Assembly: GCF_017654505.1 (NCBI RefSeq)
Contig: NC_054539.1
Location: forward strand, 64,498,256 to 64,562,255
Source of the DNA: Polyodon spathula
Lineage: Eukaryota > Chordata > Actinopteri > Acipenseriformes > Polyodontidae
DNA length: 64,000 nucleotides
Reading direction: 5' to 3'
The position numbers were made by a program, and so were the translations under genes. Shown in pieces: positions 15,801-24,839 of the stretch. Every line of letters starts with the position of its first letter. The stretch's first letter is position 1. The notes under the pieces are model-generated. The model was given only the letters and a program-made list of their open reading frames with translations. It did no database searches and was not told where the DNA came from.

Positions 15801-16123
15801 AATGAATTCTTTACATCTGCAGCTCAGTCCTGGAAAGAAAGATTATCAGAGGGTCAGTATCAAGTTCAAGGCTTATTGTACTGTAGTACTTTTGTATAAA
15901 ATTTTGTCTATATTTGATTATTAATGTCTTACTTGATTTTCGAAAAAAAAGTCTGCAGTGTGTAGTTGATGCAGTAGATGGTGCTATAGAGCATAGTGGG
16001 TTATGGTGGGACTGCACCAGAAGCCGCTGTGCTAATAAATTGAATTACAGGTGTTTAAATGGTTGAAAACTGAATTACACATTGAAAGATAATTAAAAAG
16101 AAAACTTTTTTTTTAACTATATA

Positions 16124-16167
<44 letters not shown>

Positions 16168-19100
16168 TTAATAATATACATGTTTTTAAAACATTTTTAT
16201 AATGTTATTTGTTTGTTTATTTGGGATTACTGTTTTATTTTTAGAAATATAATTAATATTTACTTTATAAACATGATTTGATACACATTTTCAATAAACT
16301 TCATAACCACTTATAAGCAGAAGTAAAAGTATTAGCATTAAGGTACAACACTAACTAACATAACTAATGCGAGCTGAAAGTAATTTAGTCTGTTTTTCTT
16401 TTCGTAGTTGATTTTCTTGATAATTGACCAACACTAAAAAGCAGTACGGATTCCAAGGCCAACAACTACTGCAGTCTTCTAGCTTCACCTACTTTAAAAG
16501 CTTAACACAGCCAATAATGAACCTTGATTAGACGAGCTAACTTATATGCAGGTAGTGTAGAAAGAGATAACTGTTAAATTGAAACATAGAAATTAAGTCG
16601 TGTCGTTTTATTTATTATAGCATATACACTGGTAGCTAATTCTGTCAGTGTGATTAGTGCTTAAGGTAGGGCTAAGTAAAGACCACATGTATACAACAAA
16701 TCAGTAGGAGCCATTTGTACTAAATTGTATAGATGAGGGCAGTTGCTTTGTTTAACACCTGCTGACAAAAAAATAAAAACATGTTAAAGGGAATTACTCA
16801 GATTTCCAGATTATCTGCACTCCCTTAGCAGCCAGCCAATCATCAAGCAAGAAGACATTCAAAGAGGTGTTAACAACTTCTTAACCAAAAAAAAAGACCA
16901 ACTCCTCATTGAATGTATTTGAACTCAGGAGAGATACCTGCCAGTTGCTATGTAGTTTTTTTCATTTCCTTTCACCCAGGTGAGTTCACGCCAGAGATGC
17001 GACTGAGAATACGACAGGAGATAGAAAAAGAAAAGAAGGTGGAGCTGTGGAAGGAACATTTTTTTGAGAGATACTATGGCCAGAAGTAAGCTATGCTCGA
17101 TGTTTGCAAGATAAACTATTTACAAAATGGAATGTGGTTCCATACAATGTTGTTTTTTTGTTTTGTTTTGTTTTTTACTTCATTAGTCTTTATTATAATT
17201 AAGAAAAGTTTTTTTTTTTCTACATATAGAAAACCGCTGAGAAAATGCTAGAAGCATGGACTCCAGTAATAGAGACAAACTAATTCTGATCTAAACCTCA
17301 GAGCTGCATTACATACGCATTCCAACCTCATCTGTACAAAACATTGAATCAAATCCTCAAGAAAAACAAAACAAAGTGGGTGGCGAGACACTGGTTATTC
17401 TGTGGCTAATCTAGGCTCAGGGCAGGATCAGCAGTCCTGAGGGTGGTAAGTGAAAAGGAGCAGAGTGACTCAAGAAGATGAATGTGCTCCCACCCCCAAT
17501 AAGAACAGAGTTCTTAGTTTGTTTATGCGCATTCTTTAGAAGTAGCATTGATACTGGAATTGGGTCTGGATGTAATATTTCTTTGCAGCAGTTTGTTTGC
17601 TTTGGACGAGCAAACTTAATTGATACTTTAATTTGCCCGTTTTTAATTTAATGCACGTCTAGTTTCCAAAATCAGTTCTTTCAAATTCAGCAGGGTCACA
17701 TGTCATTCTCATCATTATAGATTAGATTTCAGTCAAGAAAAACACAGAAGTTACATGAGGAATGTAAAACATTACACAATGAACTTAAAACAATCCATTG
17801 TTTAGTTTTTGCTACATGATAAACTCAGAAATCGTTTATTTAACATGACAGGCCATGATCTTGTACACTGATACTTCATGAGATTCGACTTCCATCAGAT
17901 TTGTTTTCTCAGTGGCTTTAGTAAGTATTATAGTTTAATGTCTTCTTGGGACAAAAAACAAGATGCTGAGCATTCATCTGTTAAAACTGTTGCAGAATGC
18001 CTGAATGCAAGGCACAGTCCTTACAAGCTGAAACGGTGTTCTTGTTTTGTCAGCACAGCATGTTTTAAAATGCATTGCCCTTTTGGTTGCTGTGCAACAC
18101 AAACCATCAGTTTGATGATGGAAAACATTAATCATGAGTATATATAGGGAGTAATAGTTACCAAATACAATTTCAGGTTACATAAAGCACTTACAGAAAA
18201 CCATTTGACAGTGTGTCTAATGGTTAACAAAAGCTATAAAGCTTTCCCAGTTTTGGAGTCAAATTATGTTGTTCATAAAAATGTCTGTGGGTGCCGCATC
18301 CGGTAAAGGCGCTCCGCGTGGAGTGCAGGATGCGCCCCATAGCCTGGAGGTCACCGGTTCAGGTCCAGGCTATTCCACTGCCGACCGTGGACGGGAGTTC
18401 CCAGGTGGCGGTGCACAATTGGCCGAGCACCGCCCTGGTGGAGAAGGGCTTAGGTCCTCGAGAAGGGCTTAGGTCCTTCTCCACCAGGGCGGTGCTCGGC
18501 TCACTGCGCACCAGAAAACCCTGTGGACTGGCCAGGTGCCTGCAGGCCTGCCTGTAAGTTGCCCAGAACTGCGTGATCCTCTACAACTGTAGCTCTGAGG
18601 TGGGTGCATGGCATGCCTACAGACTGAAAAGAAGCAGACCGTTTCGGAGGAGATGTCTGTCCGTCTTTATCTCTCTCCACTTATTTGTACACATTTGCCC
18701 AATTTCCCTGATATGATCAATGAGTTACAATATAATAAAAGGATATAGCAGCCTTTACTGTACTTCACAAAGAGTAAACAGCCAGTCAGCAGTGGATATT
18801 TTTTAACGCAGTTTTAATCTTAAATATTTTGCTTGGTTAGCACAATTAAAAGAGATACATGCACACTAGATAGACGTATTAGAAATACAACTGGAACAGA
18901 CTTTTTTAATTTATTTATTTTTAAAAACGCCATTAGATTGGTGCTCTGGTATTGATCTGCAGGTGCAAAATGTTAAATTGCTGCCGTCACCAAGCAAAAT
19001 TGAGTGTTAAACACAACAGCTTTTTTTTTTTTTTTTCCAAACCAGACAAAATATGACCTATTAGGAAAGCAACACTGAAAACTGAATTGTTGGCAAAGTA

Positions 19101-21198
19101 GCAGCAATATTTTTTTTGTTTGAGCAATCATATTTGCCATCCAGCCCATTCTACCATTTTTCATAATTTTCCAAGGAACCACATTCGGTTTGAGTGCCAT
19201 CTGGTGTTTTTCTTTCTTTAATTTATTTTTCTTTTCAGTTCTGGTTTAAGCTTGGAAGAATCCAAAATGCTGACAGCAGCCACGAAGAGCCCAGAGGCCG
19301 CCATACATCAGCCCACCCCCTCAGCCCCCAGGCAGCCGCCTGCAGTGAAGACAGCGGTGAAGGCTGAGCTCAAGGAGGAACTCAAGGTTAACATAGACAA
19401 AAAATCTGTCTCTGAAATTAAGATAGATGACAAAAAAGACTGTTGCGCATTAGAAAATTTAAAGACAAATCCCAGAGATAAAACACTTAAAACAGAGAGG
19501 GCACAAGCCAGAGCAGGCCCTGAAAAGACTCCAGAAAGCCCTGTAGTCGAGAAGCCTGTTGTAGCCGAAGCAGAAGCAGTTTCAACACCAGTTGAAGTCA
19601 AAACTGAAGAAGAAGCAAACGACAAAGAGTTCCTGACAAGAGAATCACAGGAGCAGGGTGGATCCAAACTAAAGGTGTCTCCACAGAGCACTAAAATCCC
19701 CAGTCATGACAAAATGGAAGTGACCGTGACAACAGTGGACAAACAAGAGGGTGATAGACTCAGGAAGATGCAGGAGGCAGAGCAAATGGATGTCGCCCAG
19801 GCGGGACTGAAGAGAAAGTCCCCTAGTCAGCAGGAGGAGGTGCTATCAAGCCCTGAGAAGAAGCCCCGGGTGTCAGAGCAGCAGTTATTTCGGACCCCTC
19901 CCAAAAGCCCTCCCAACAGCAGGGAAAACACTCCAGAGCCAAAGGTCCCTCCGCTCAAGGTAAGCACAGATGGTTCTGTACATGCAGCTGTTCTGTAGCC
20001 CTGCACTTCTACTACAAGCCAGTTGTATATGAACTAGCTAGGGCTGTGTTCAAAGGTTCTCCAGCTGGGAATTCAAAGGTAGATCTGAACCTTCGAAGGC
20101 TCGTTAGGCGGCATTCACACACTGTCAGATGGGTTTTTTTTTGTTGTTTCTCTTTTAACAGAAACCGTTTGACAATGTATGAATGCTATAGAAGTCACTG
20201 CAAAATGTTATCTTTTGATTTGTATAATGCCTATTACTATTACAAAAGTTGTTGTATTAAAATCCACTACCAGATTGTTACACGTAGCACCTCTTTATCA
20301 ATGACTCCGCCGTCATGCACTGGAGCAGGGTATAATACCAAAGCTTTGGGGGAGTACCTATAGCGGCAATATTGCTTCAATAAAATATACACTGAAACAG
20401 GTTTCAGAAATATAGACAGAAAAAAAAAGACAAAAAACATATAAACCTCTCATTTTATCTACAGTTTGCAAAAACATGTTCACCCAGTCTGAAGTATTTT
20501 GTTGAGCAATGTTACATTTTGGAGAAAATTAGCATTTATTTTCAGCAGACTAGGGTGGGACAAGGGGAATAAATGTTATTAAAGATATATCAGGGTACTC
20601 TGCATTGTGTAATAAAGTGTAAGTATTAATTAATCATTATTTTATAAAGGCTGCAACCCTACTTTTTGGGTTCAAAAATAAATTGGCAAGAGCTGTATAT
20701 GAATTGCCCAACCGGAGGGAGTACCTGTACAATAATAGGATTTTCAGTCACATATAAACTAGTAGCTATGGTGACATCACCAGTATATTGTGCAAATAAG
20801 TACTATCGAAGGTTGGAACCTGCCTTCGGTAGTGTGTTCCAAATCTTTGAAGGTCAAACCGTACCCTTCGTTACAGCCCTAGCACTTTAGCCTGGAGGTG
20901 TGCCTGTTTATTGGTGAATAATTTATTGATGTTTTATATATGTAAGCAATAAGGGACGACGGGGTGTGGGATATACTTTAATATCCACACACCCATGGTG
21001 CGTTATAAGTCACAAGGCGAAGCCGAGTGGCTTTAACCACCCGGGGCGTGGTGATATTAGAGTATATGACGCACCCTGAAGTGCCTTATTGCGCTTATAA
21101 AACGGGACAACTAACCAAATAAAAAAAATTTAAAAATGTAATTTTTATTAAATATCCTTCTGCCTCTGACCTAAAGAAAAATCAAACCAAAAATACAT

Positions 21199-21251
<53 letters not shown>

Positions 21252-24200
21252 ATAAACATTGAACTGATTAAATATAAGAAGCAGTATTTATAGATGTTAA
21301 ATTGAACACTGCTATTGAAATTGCAGCTTTGAAGATTTACAGGCCCTTTTTTTAGATGTTCGTTCTGAACAGTAGGTGGAGCTGCAGCAAGCGATTTTAA
21401 GCAACATGGTGTTTGAATCATTGTTGTCCTTGTCGTTGTCTGAGGAAGTGCAGCAGGACAATCACACAGACCTTCTTTGCCACGTCTGGCCATATTTAGT
21501 TGCAATTCAAAACAAACCTTTCTCACGAGACTTGCGACAGTGTCAGGTGACTGTGTTTTTTTAATCGTCCTTTGTGATCCGGGAGAAGTGACAGGATGTA
21601 TCCATGCCAGATTTGCAGGACCATTTCACAGTGGCAAAAAAGATGTTGTTTGTATTTTGAAATACTCGGACAGCGGCGTAAAAAGGACACCCGATGCCCA
21701 GGCAGTGGACTTCTGTGTATTGCTTTTTTTCATCACTTGAAAAGTGTTGCTGTCTGATTCAGACTCATCCAAAATCTCATCTAGAGTTTGGTTTCCCAAA
21801 AGATCAAAATTGAGATACCTCATCAGTCATCTTTATTGCCAATTTAAAGGCTATCGCTTTTTTCAAAATTATATATTAAATGTGGTTAGTCAGGTTTATT
21901 AATATAAATTGAAATATGGCTACTGTTTTTTGTTTGTTTTGTTTTTTTAAAAATTCTAGTGTCTTATGGATATCTACAAGTGATTCACATGTTTTTGAAA
22001 AATGTTACAACCCATGGGAATATGCTGTAATAGTCACACACCCATGTGACCTGTTTTGACCAATCAGGATAGAGTTTTTAAAAGACCCATTTTATAATTA
22101 CCTGTATCCCCCAGATATTACTATTGGTACATTTTAAAGACACATTTTGATTTATTGGGTATGAAGTGTTGGGTATTAAGGGTATTAAATCTAAATGTAA
22201 AATATATATTTTTTCTCTTTCAGATTCCAGTCTCAAGAATCTTGCCTGTGGCAGCCCCTGCTGGTCAGGTCTCTCCCAGGGCCCTGTTTACATCCCCAAT
22301 CACCAGTCCTGGGCGTACAGGGGCACGCACCTTGGCCGACATCAAGGCTAAAGCCCAGTTGGCCAAGGCCCAGCGGGCAGCTGCTGCTGCTGCAGCAGCC
22401 GCAGCAGCCACAGCTTCATCTTCAGGGGGTGCCGTGCCGGGCCCTGGGCCAGGGGGAGGAGGTGGCCCTGAGGGGGCCAGTGGCACAGGAGATGCAGTTA
22501 GTGAGTTGGGTACAAGGGGGATCACAACGGATCTGGGAAGAACTGGAGGAAGGGGAGCTGCGGGAGGGATTCTTGCTGCCCGTCCAGAGGCCCAGACCAA
22601 GTGCTTATCCTACACTGGCTGTGACTCAAGAACACAATTACAGCAAACCGCCACACCAGAGGCCAAAGCCTGCTATACTAGTACAGCCTCCAACTCGCTG
22701 TCTGCAAAATCCCCACCAGCCACAACATCTCCGATAGGGAACTCCCGCACAAAGAACGCAGCTAGTCCGTTGTCGACGTCATCGCAGTCATCAAAGTCTG
22801 GCGGAGCATCCAGCTTCACTTTTAAAGAGCAATCGAAATCAGCAGCTTCTACTCTAGATGTAACTCAGCCACCAACACAATCATCAACAGTACCAGTTAC
22901 TGATGATGGTGAGACAGACACTGACAAAACTGGGAAAGCAGCAATAACAGAAAAAGTTGTTGATTTGTCTAAGGAAAAATATGCATCTCCTTTAGTACAA
23001 CAGCCGTCAGCTTCTGTTGTCTCCACGGTGAATCCCCCTGCCACAGTTTTGGTCTCTAGCATGCCTACAATGTCTCCGCATTCTAGCATTGCAGTAACCC
23101 TTGAGACTTCAAGTCAAAAGACACCAGAGACCCATCCTGCATGCGGGCCTGTAACCAAGACTAGCTCTTCCATCCCTGCAAACAACCCACTTGTCACCCA
23201 GCTTCTGCAAGGAAAAGAAGTCCCCCTTGAGCAAATCCTTCCAAAAATCCTAACCAGAATTGAAGTGAAACCCCTTATCGTGGCCTCAGGTGATAAAGGG
23301 AAGATGTCTAATGCTACCACAGTGGTAGTGTCTGTGGCAAACAGCGAGCACCAATCCAGAGCCTACCCAGAACTCTATGGAAAAGCGGTCAACTCACAAA
23401 GGCAATTGTGGCCAAGCCATGTGATGATGGGTAGAGTGGACCTTGCCCAACAACAAAGAGAAATGCTCAATAAGACCACACAGCAACAGATACTGCAGAC
23501 CCTTATTGAGAGGGCCCAGAGTCAGCATTTTATCCCGGTGTCACATCCTTCACAGCAGGGGTTCTGCCACTTTGGCCTCCCAATAGAAGACAATTCCAGC
23601 AGTCAAAGATTTGCATTGGGTTTCATGGGCCGGAAAAGAACCTCCAAGCCTGCCATGTCAGGCCATTACCTTCTCAACATCTCAACTTATGGGAGGAGTT
23701 CTGAGAGCTACAAACGGGCTCAAATGGCCAACACAGAGAACCGTCTGGGAATGAATGCCCCCTTTGCTGCCTTGAAGAAGGAATTCAAAGAGGGTGATAT
23801 TACTGCTGAGGAAAATCAAGAGCAACACTCATTTGAAAAATCTGATGATTTAGCAGCAGGCCAGTCTGAACTTTTACATGTCAAGAAAGAGCAGCAGGGG
23901 CCTCTGGATGTGGAAAGAATTGGAGTGAGCCTGAGTAACATTAAATCTGATGCTTTGCTTGACGTCAGTTACAACCACAGGGTGAAGCTTGAGTCTGCCT
24001 TGCTAGATCAGTTACCAGACAGGGAGGAGGGCTCAACCCTGTCAGCCAGCAAGGATGGTGTCGCCATAGCCAAAGAAATCGACCAAGTATCCAAGTCTAG
24101 CATAGCGCACAGTGAAGCTGGCAATCACCTGCAGGGTAACTCAGAACTTTATCAAATGCCAGTTTCTGCAGGAAACCACCAGCATCAAGAGTCTATTCAC

Positions 24201-24593
24201 CAGCAGAGGAAGTTGTATGAAAACCATAACTCAGAGGTTGGACATTTTTATGGTGGCAAAATCAATTTGTCTACATCACGTGCCCTGAATCATAGTTCCA
24301 AGGCACCCGGGAACTCCCCAGGCTACAGCCCAGTATCGAGTAGTGGCGGAAGTGTCATGTCTTTTTCAGTGACTGTCACAACAATTCCTGCCAGCCATAC
24401 ATTAGACCATGCCAGCCATGGGGAAACAACACCAATGCAGGCTTTCACAGAAGGCTCTGACATAGAGGACTCTCCTTCAAACTGTTACTGCAGGCTGAAA
24501 GCTATGATCATGTGCAAGGGTTGTGGAGCATTTTGTCACGATGACTGCATTGGCCCTTCCAAACTGTGCGTCTCATGTCTAGTGGTGCGATAA
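3756..24593 (+). CDS. ASXL2: ASXL2 (additional sex combs like 2), 3' eight coding exons, 5' partial
   Basis: ASXL proteins are nuclear scaffolds that activate the deubiquitinase BAP1 (PR-DUB complex, removal of ubiquitin from H2A K119) and act as transcription cofactors. Eight exons (3756-3874, 9962-10082, 13284-13424, 14043-14206, 15756-15852, 16980-17085, 19239-19959, 22224-24590; stop 24591-24593) join in one open frame of 1278 complete codons. In this numbering a Ser/Pro/Gln-rich part comes first, the DEUBAD domain (BAP1 binding) spans about residues 140-249 with LLPEVDRQ and ALNNEFF motifs, a basic NLS-like stretch ([12 protein letters not shown]) lies in exon 7 of the set, then [15 protein letters not shown] plus poly-Ala, [23 protein letters not shown], and a C-terminal PHD finger (1243-1278) with all Cys/His ligands. 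The poly-Ala/GPGPGGG segment and the KKALKQ-ALKQQQQ exon junction match ASXL2 better than ASXL1 or ASXL3 (from memory). Human ASXL2 has about 1435 residues, so roughly 150 N-terminal residues (HARE-HTH domain) lie upstream. No frameshift or stop seen; it looks functional. Confidence 0.95.
5147..5410. mobile_element. MITE-like element with terminal inverted repeats
   Basis: The left end gcccctttcaccctggc pairs with the reverse complement of the right end, gcctctttcacactggc. Just inside, both ends carry tacccgggtc and gaccc, so the outer 35-40 bp form an imperfect inverted repeat. It is 264 bp long and markedly more GC- and CpG-rich than its surroundings. No coding capacity: the open frames across it on both strands follow from the palindromic ends. 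Superfamily not determined. Confidence 0.6.
5940..6065. repeat. Diverged copy of the DNA flanking the 483-1718 hAT element
   Basis: tttcaataattactgtacat, gctaacttatg and tgcattcactacagccttac here match tttcaataactgctgtacat, gctgacttatg (left of the hAT) and tgcattaactacagccttac (right of the hAT). The two halves that are 1.2 kb apart at 420-1770 are contiguous here. An old dispersed repeat of unknown family. Confidence 0.6.
9962..10082 (+). CDS. ASXL2: ASXL2 coding exon b
   Basis: Acceptor catatgtag, donor ACCG|gtaggt; 40 codons plus one base. It opens with [13 protein letters not shown], repeating the ALKQ that ends the previous exon, as in human ASXL2, and then carries the [12 protein letters not shown] segment. 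No known fold; a low-complexity linker. Confidence 0.9.
12022..13021. mobile_element. Probable nonautonomous DNA transposon
   Basis: Left end cttcttttccactg and right end ccagtggggaagggg are inverted matches, and both ends contain a copy of cccgtac (cccgtaccgagccc left, acccgtacagtaac right). TAA flanks each side, as PIF/Harbinger-like elements would give, but the repeat is short and degenerate. The interior is CpG-enriched near both ends and has no coding frame. Confidence 0.4.
13119..13141. repeat. Short (AC)n repeat
   Basis: Uninterrupted AC run followed by an AT-rich stretch (atatacatatatata). Confidence 0.9.
13284..13424 (+). CDS. ASXL2: ASXL2 coding exon c
   Basis: Acceptor tgtcttctcag, donor GCAA|gtgagt. 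The first two bases complete a Gly codon with the preceding exon. It encodes [16 protein letters not shown], a Ser-rich tract, and [12 protein letters not shown]. The last base pairs with the next exon to make Arg ([12 protein letters not shown]). An open frame runs past the donor for 77 bases but has no similarity to the family, so the splice site marks the real end. Confidence 0.9.
13425..14042 (+). other. ASXL2: ASXL2 intron
   Basis: A 618-bp intron; nothing recognisable apart from the splice sites. Confidence 0.8.
14043..14206 (+). CDS. ASXL2: ASXL2 coding exon d (DEUBAD start)
   Basis: Acceptor ttggtttag, donor CAG|gttagt. It encodes [20 protein letters not shown] followed by [10 protein letters not shown] and [11 protein letters not shown], the first half of the DEUBAD domain that contacts and activates BAP1. 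It is among the most conserved stretches of the family and is intact here. Confidence 0.95.
14207..15755 (+). other. ASXL2: ASXL2 intron
   Basis: 1.5 kb, AT-rich. Contains a 26-base T run at 14568-14593. No other feature seen. Confidence 0.8.
15756..15852 (+). CDS. ASXL2: ASXL2 coding exon e (DEUBAD)
   Basis: Acceptor cctctattag, donor GAGG|gtcagt, 32 codons plus one base. It encodes [20 protein letters not shown] and WKERLSE. The NEF motif inside is a hallmark of the DEUBAD fold of ASX/ASXL proteins. Confidence 0.95.
15853..16979 (+). other. ASXL2: ASXL2 intron with (ATA)n repeat
   Basis: 1.1 kb. Contains an ATA/AAT trinucleotide run at about 16125-16168. No other feature seen. Confidence 0.8.
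16980..17085 (+). CDS. ASXL2: ASXL2 coding exon f (DEUBAD end)
   Basis: Acceptor tttcacccag, donor AGAA|gtaagc. It encodes [20 protein letters not shown] and [12 protein letters not shown], the C-terminal helices of DEUBAD. The last codon is split and completed by the next exon to give Asn before SGLSLEE. Confidence 0.95.
18287..18670 (+). mobile_element. tRNA-derived SINE
   Basis: A GC-rich block in AT-rich DNA. Its first about 80 bp resemble a tRNA head: gtaaaggcgctc at 18303 as a degraded A box and ggttcaggtcc at 18356-18366 as a B box (consensus GGTTCRANTCC). The body continues with tgccgaccgtggacgggag and a tail with cgtttcggagg. From memory it resembles a common acipenseriform SINE. 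The middle carries an inverted duplication absent from the form I recall. Open frames across it are not genes. Confidence 0.6.
18422..18500. repeat. Perfect 26-bp inverted repeat with internal 19-bp tandem duplication
   Basis: 18422-18447 is the exact reverse complement of 18475-18500. The 27-nt loop and its edges hold two copies of gagaagggcttaggtcct with a 19-base period (18441-18458 and 18460-18477). It sits inside the SINE body and would form a very stable hairpin. Confidence 0.95.
19239..19959 (+). CDS. ASXL2: ASXL2 coding exon g (linker, NLS-like)
   Basis: Acceptor cttttcag, donor CTCAAG|gtaagc; 240 codons. It begins [14 protein letters not shown], which fits the family, then runs through a poorly conserved acidic/Lys-rich disordered region. 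Near its end lie [11 protein letters not shown] and [11 protein letters not shown], a likely bipartite nuclear localisation signal, and it closes with KVPPLK, continued by IPVSRI in the last exon as in human ASXL2. Another frame is open on the minus strand but is a shadow. Confidence 0.93.
20039..20881. mobile_element. Nonautonomous hAT-like element
   Basis: The left end starts tagggctgtg and the right end, reverse-complemented, starts tagggctgtaacgaaggg, which is the terminal motif of Ac-type hAT elements. Both subterminal regions have repeated ccttcgaa/gaaggt motifs. Candidate 8-bp flanks gaactagc and gcacttta agree at only 4 of 8 positions. No transposase is recognisable inside. Confidence 0.5.
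20946..21092. mobile_element. Palindromic MITE-like element
   Basis: Ends gcaataagg and ccttattgc are perfect inverted repeats. Further inside, ggggtgtgggatatacttta and the reverse complement of atattagagtatatgacgca region pair imperfectly, so most of the 147 bp folds back. The element is CpG-rich (gacgacgg, ggcgaagccg, ccggggcg). Superfamily unknown. Confidence 0.5.
21200..21251. repeat. (ATT)n microsatellite
   Basis: About 17 ATT units without interruption. Confidence 0.95.
22224..24593 (+). CDS. ASXL2: ASXL2 terminal coding exon with PHD finger
   Basis: Acceptor tttctctttcag; 789 codons and a TAA stop. Order of landmarks: [26 protein letters not shown] followed by an Ala run coded by mixed GCT/GCA/GCC codons; a Gly/Pro-rich GPGPGGGGG patch; long Ser/Thr-rich disordered DNA-repeat-free sequence; [18 protein letters not shown] (NPLV-LLQG motif shared by ASXL proteins); [32 protein letters not shown]; and a C-terminal atypical PHD finger with CYC, CKGC, FCHDDC and CVSC ligands ending LVVR. 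A single very large last exon is usual for ASXL genes. Confidence 0.95.
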   Translation: MPVSRILPVAAPAGQVSPRALFTSPITSPGRTGARTLADIKAKAQLAKAQRAAAAAAAAAAATASSSGGAVPGPGPGGGGGPEGASGTGDAVSELGTRGITTDLGRTGGRGAAGGILAARPEAQTKCLSYTGCDSRTQLQQTATPEAKACYTSTASNSLSAKSPPATTSPIGNSRTKNAASPLSTSSQSSKSGGASSFTFKEQSKSAASTLDVTQPPTQSSTVPVTDDGETDTDKTGKAAITEKVVDLSKEKYASPLVQQPSASVVSTVNPPATVLVSSMPTMSPHSSIAVTLETSSQKTPETHPACGPVTKTSSSIPANNPLVTQLLQGKEVPLEQILPKILTRIEVKPLIVASGDKGKMSNATTVVVSVANSEHQSRAYPELYGKAVNSQRQLWPSHVMMGRVDLAQQQREMLNKTTQQQILQTLIERAQSQHFIPVSHPSQQGFCHFGLPIEDNSSSQRFALGFMGRKRTSKPAMSGHYLLNISTYGRSSESYKRAQMANTENRLGMNAPFAALKKEFKEGDITAEENQEQHSFEKSDDLAAGQSELLHVKKEQQGPLDVERIGVSLSNIKSDALLDVSYNHRVKLESALLDQLPDREEGSTLSASKDGVAIAKEIDQVSKSSIAHSEAGNHLQGNSELYQMPVSAGNHQHQESIHQQRKLYENHNSEVGHFYGGKINLSTSRALNHSSKAPGNSPGYSPVSSSGGSVMSFSVTVTTIPASHTLDHASHGETTPMQAFTEGSDIEDSPSNCYCRLKAMIMCKGCGAFCHDDCIGPSKLCVSCLVVR

Positions 24594-24595
24594 GA

Positions 24596-24601
24596 AATAA
24601 A
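24596..24601 (+). promoter_or_regulatory. ASXL2: Possible early polyadenylation signal
   Basis: AATAAA begins two bases after the ASXL2 stop codon, and a second follows at about 24605. Use of these would give almost no 3' UTR; ASXL2 mRNAs known to me have very long 3' UTRs, so these are probably not the main site. Confidence 0.25.
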
Positions 24602-24778
24602 GAAATAAACACTGATTAGTTTTAATCAGGATTATTTATTGTAATCTCTTATTGTAATTATATAAAAAAGAAGACCACACCTTATACTAGACTTGAGTCA
24701 CTTGTGTTTGTGAATTGTGACAGATTTTGCACTTAGAGAATCACATCGCTGTAGCGACAACGTATTTTATTAAAAAAA

Positions 24779-24779
24779 T

Positions 24780-24811
<32 letters not shown>

Positions 24812-24839
24812 ATATATATATACTATTATATATATATAC
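24779..24839. repeat. (AT)n microsatellite, compound
   Basis: Three AT/TA blocks separated by single-base phase shifts and tactat. Confidence 0.95.

Larger units (their letters stand above)
17086..19238 (+). other. ASXL2: ASXL2 intron
   Basis: 2.2 kb. Contains the tRNA-like SINE at 18287-18670. The rest is AT-rich with no recognisable feature. Confidence 0.75.
19960..22223 (+). other. ASXL2: ASXL2 intron
   Basis: 2.3 kb. Holds a hAT-like element (20039-20881), a 147-bp palindromic element (20946-21092) and an ATT repeat (21200-21251). 21260-22110 has moderately GC-rich patches and a distinctive end (gaccaatcaggatagag) that may belong to another old DNA transposon, but no family can be named. 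Confidence 0.7.

Noticed and set aside
18266..18557. 68- and 88-codon frames rich in Gly/Arg
   Set aside because: They fall in the SINE and its hairpin.
22265..22600. 111-codon minus-strand frame opposite the ASXL2 last exon
   Set aside because: Shadow of the GC-rich poly-Ala/Gly-Pro coding region.
3756..24593. Identity as ASXL1 or ASXL3 instead of ASXL2
   Set aside because: The Ala run with GPGPGGG, the [13 protein letters not shown] context, the [11 protein letters not shown] segment and the DTNB neighbour fit ASXL2; ASXL3 should neighbour NOL4/DTNA.
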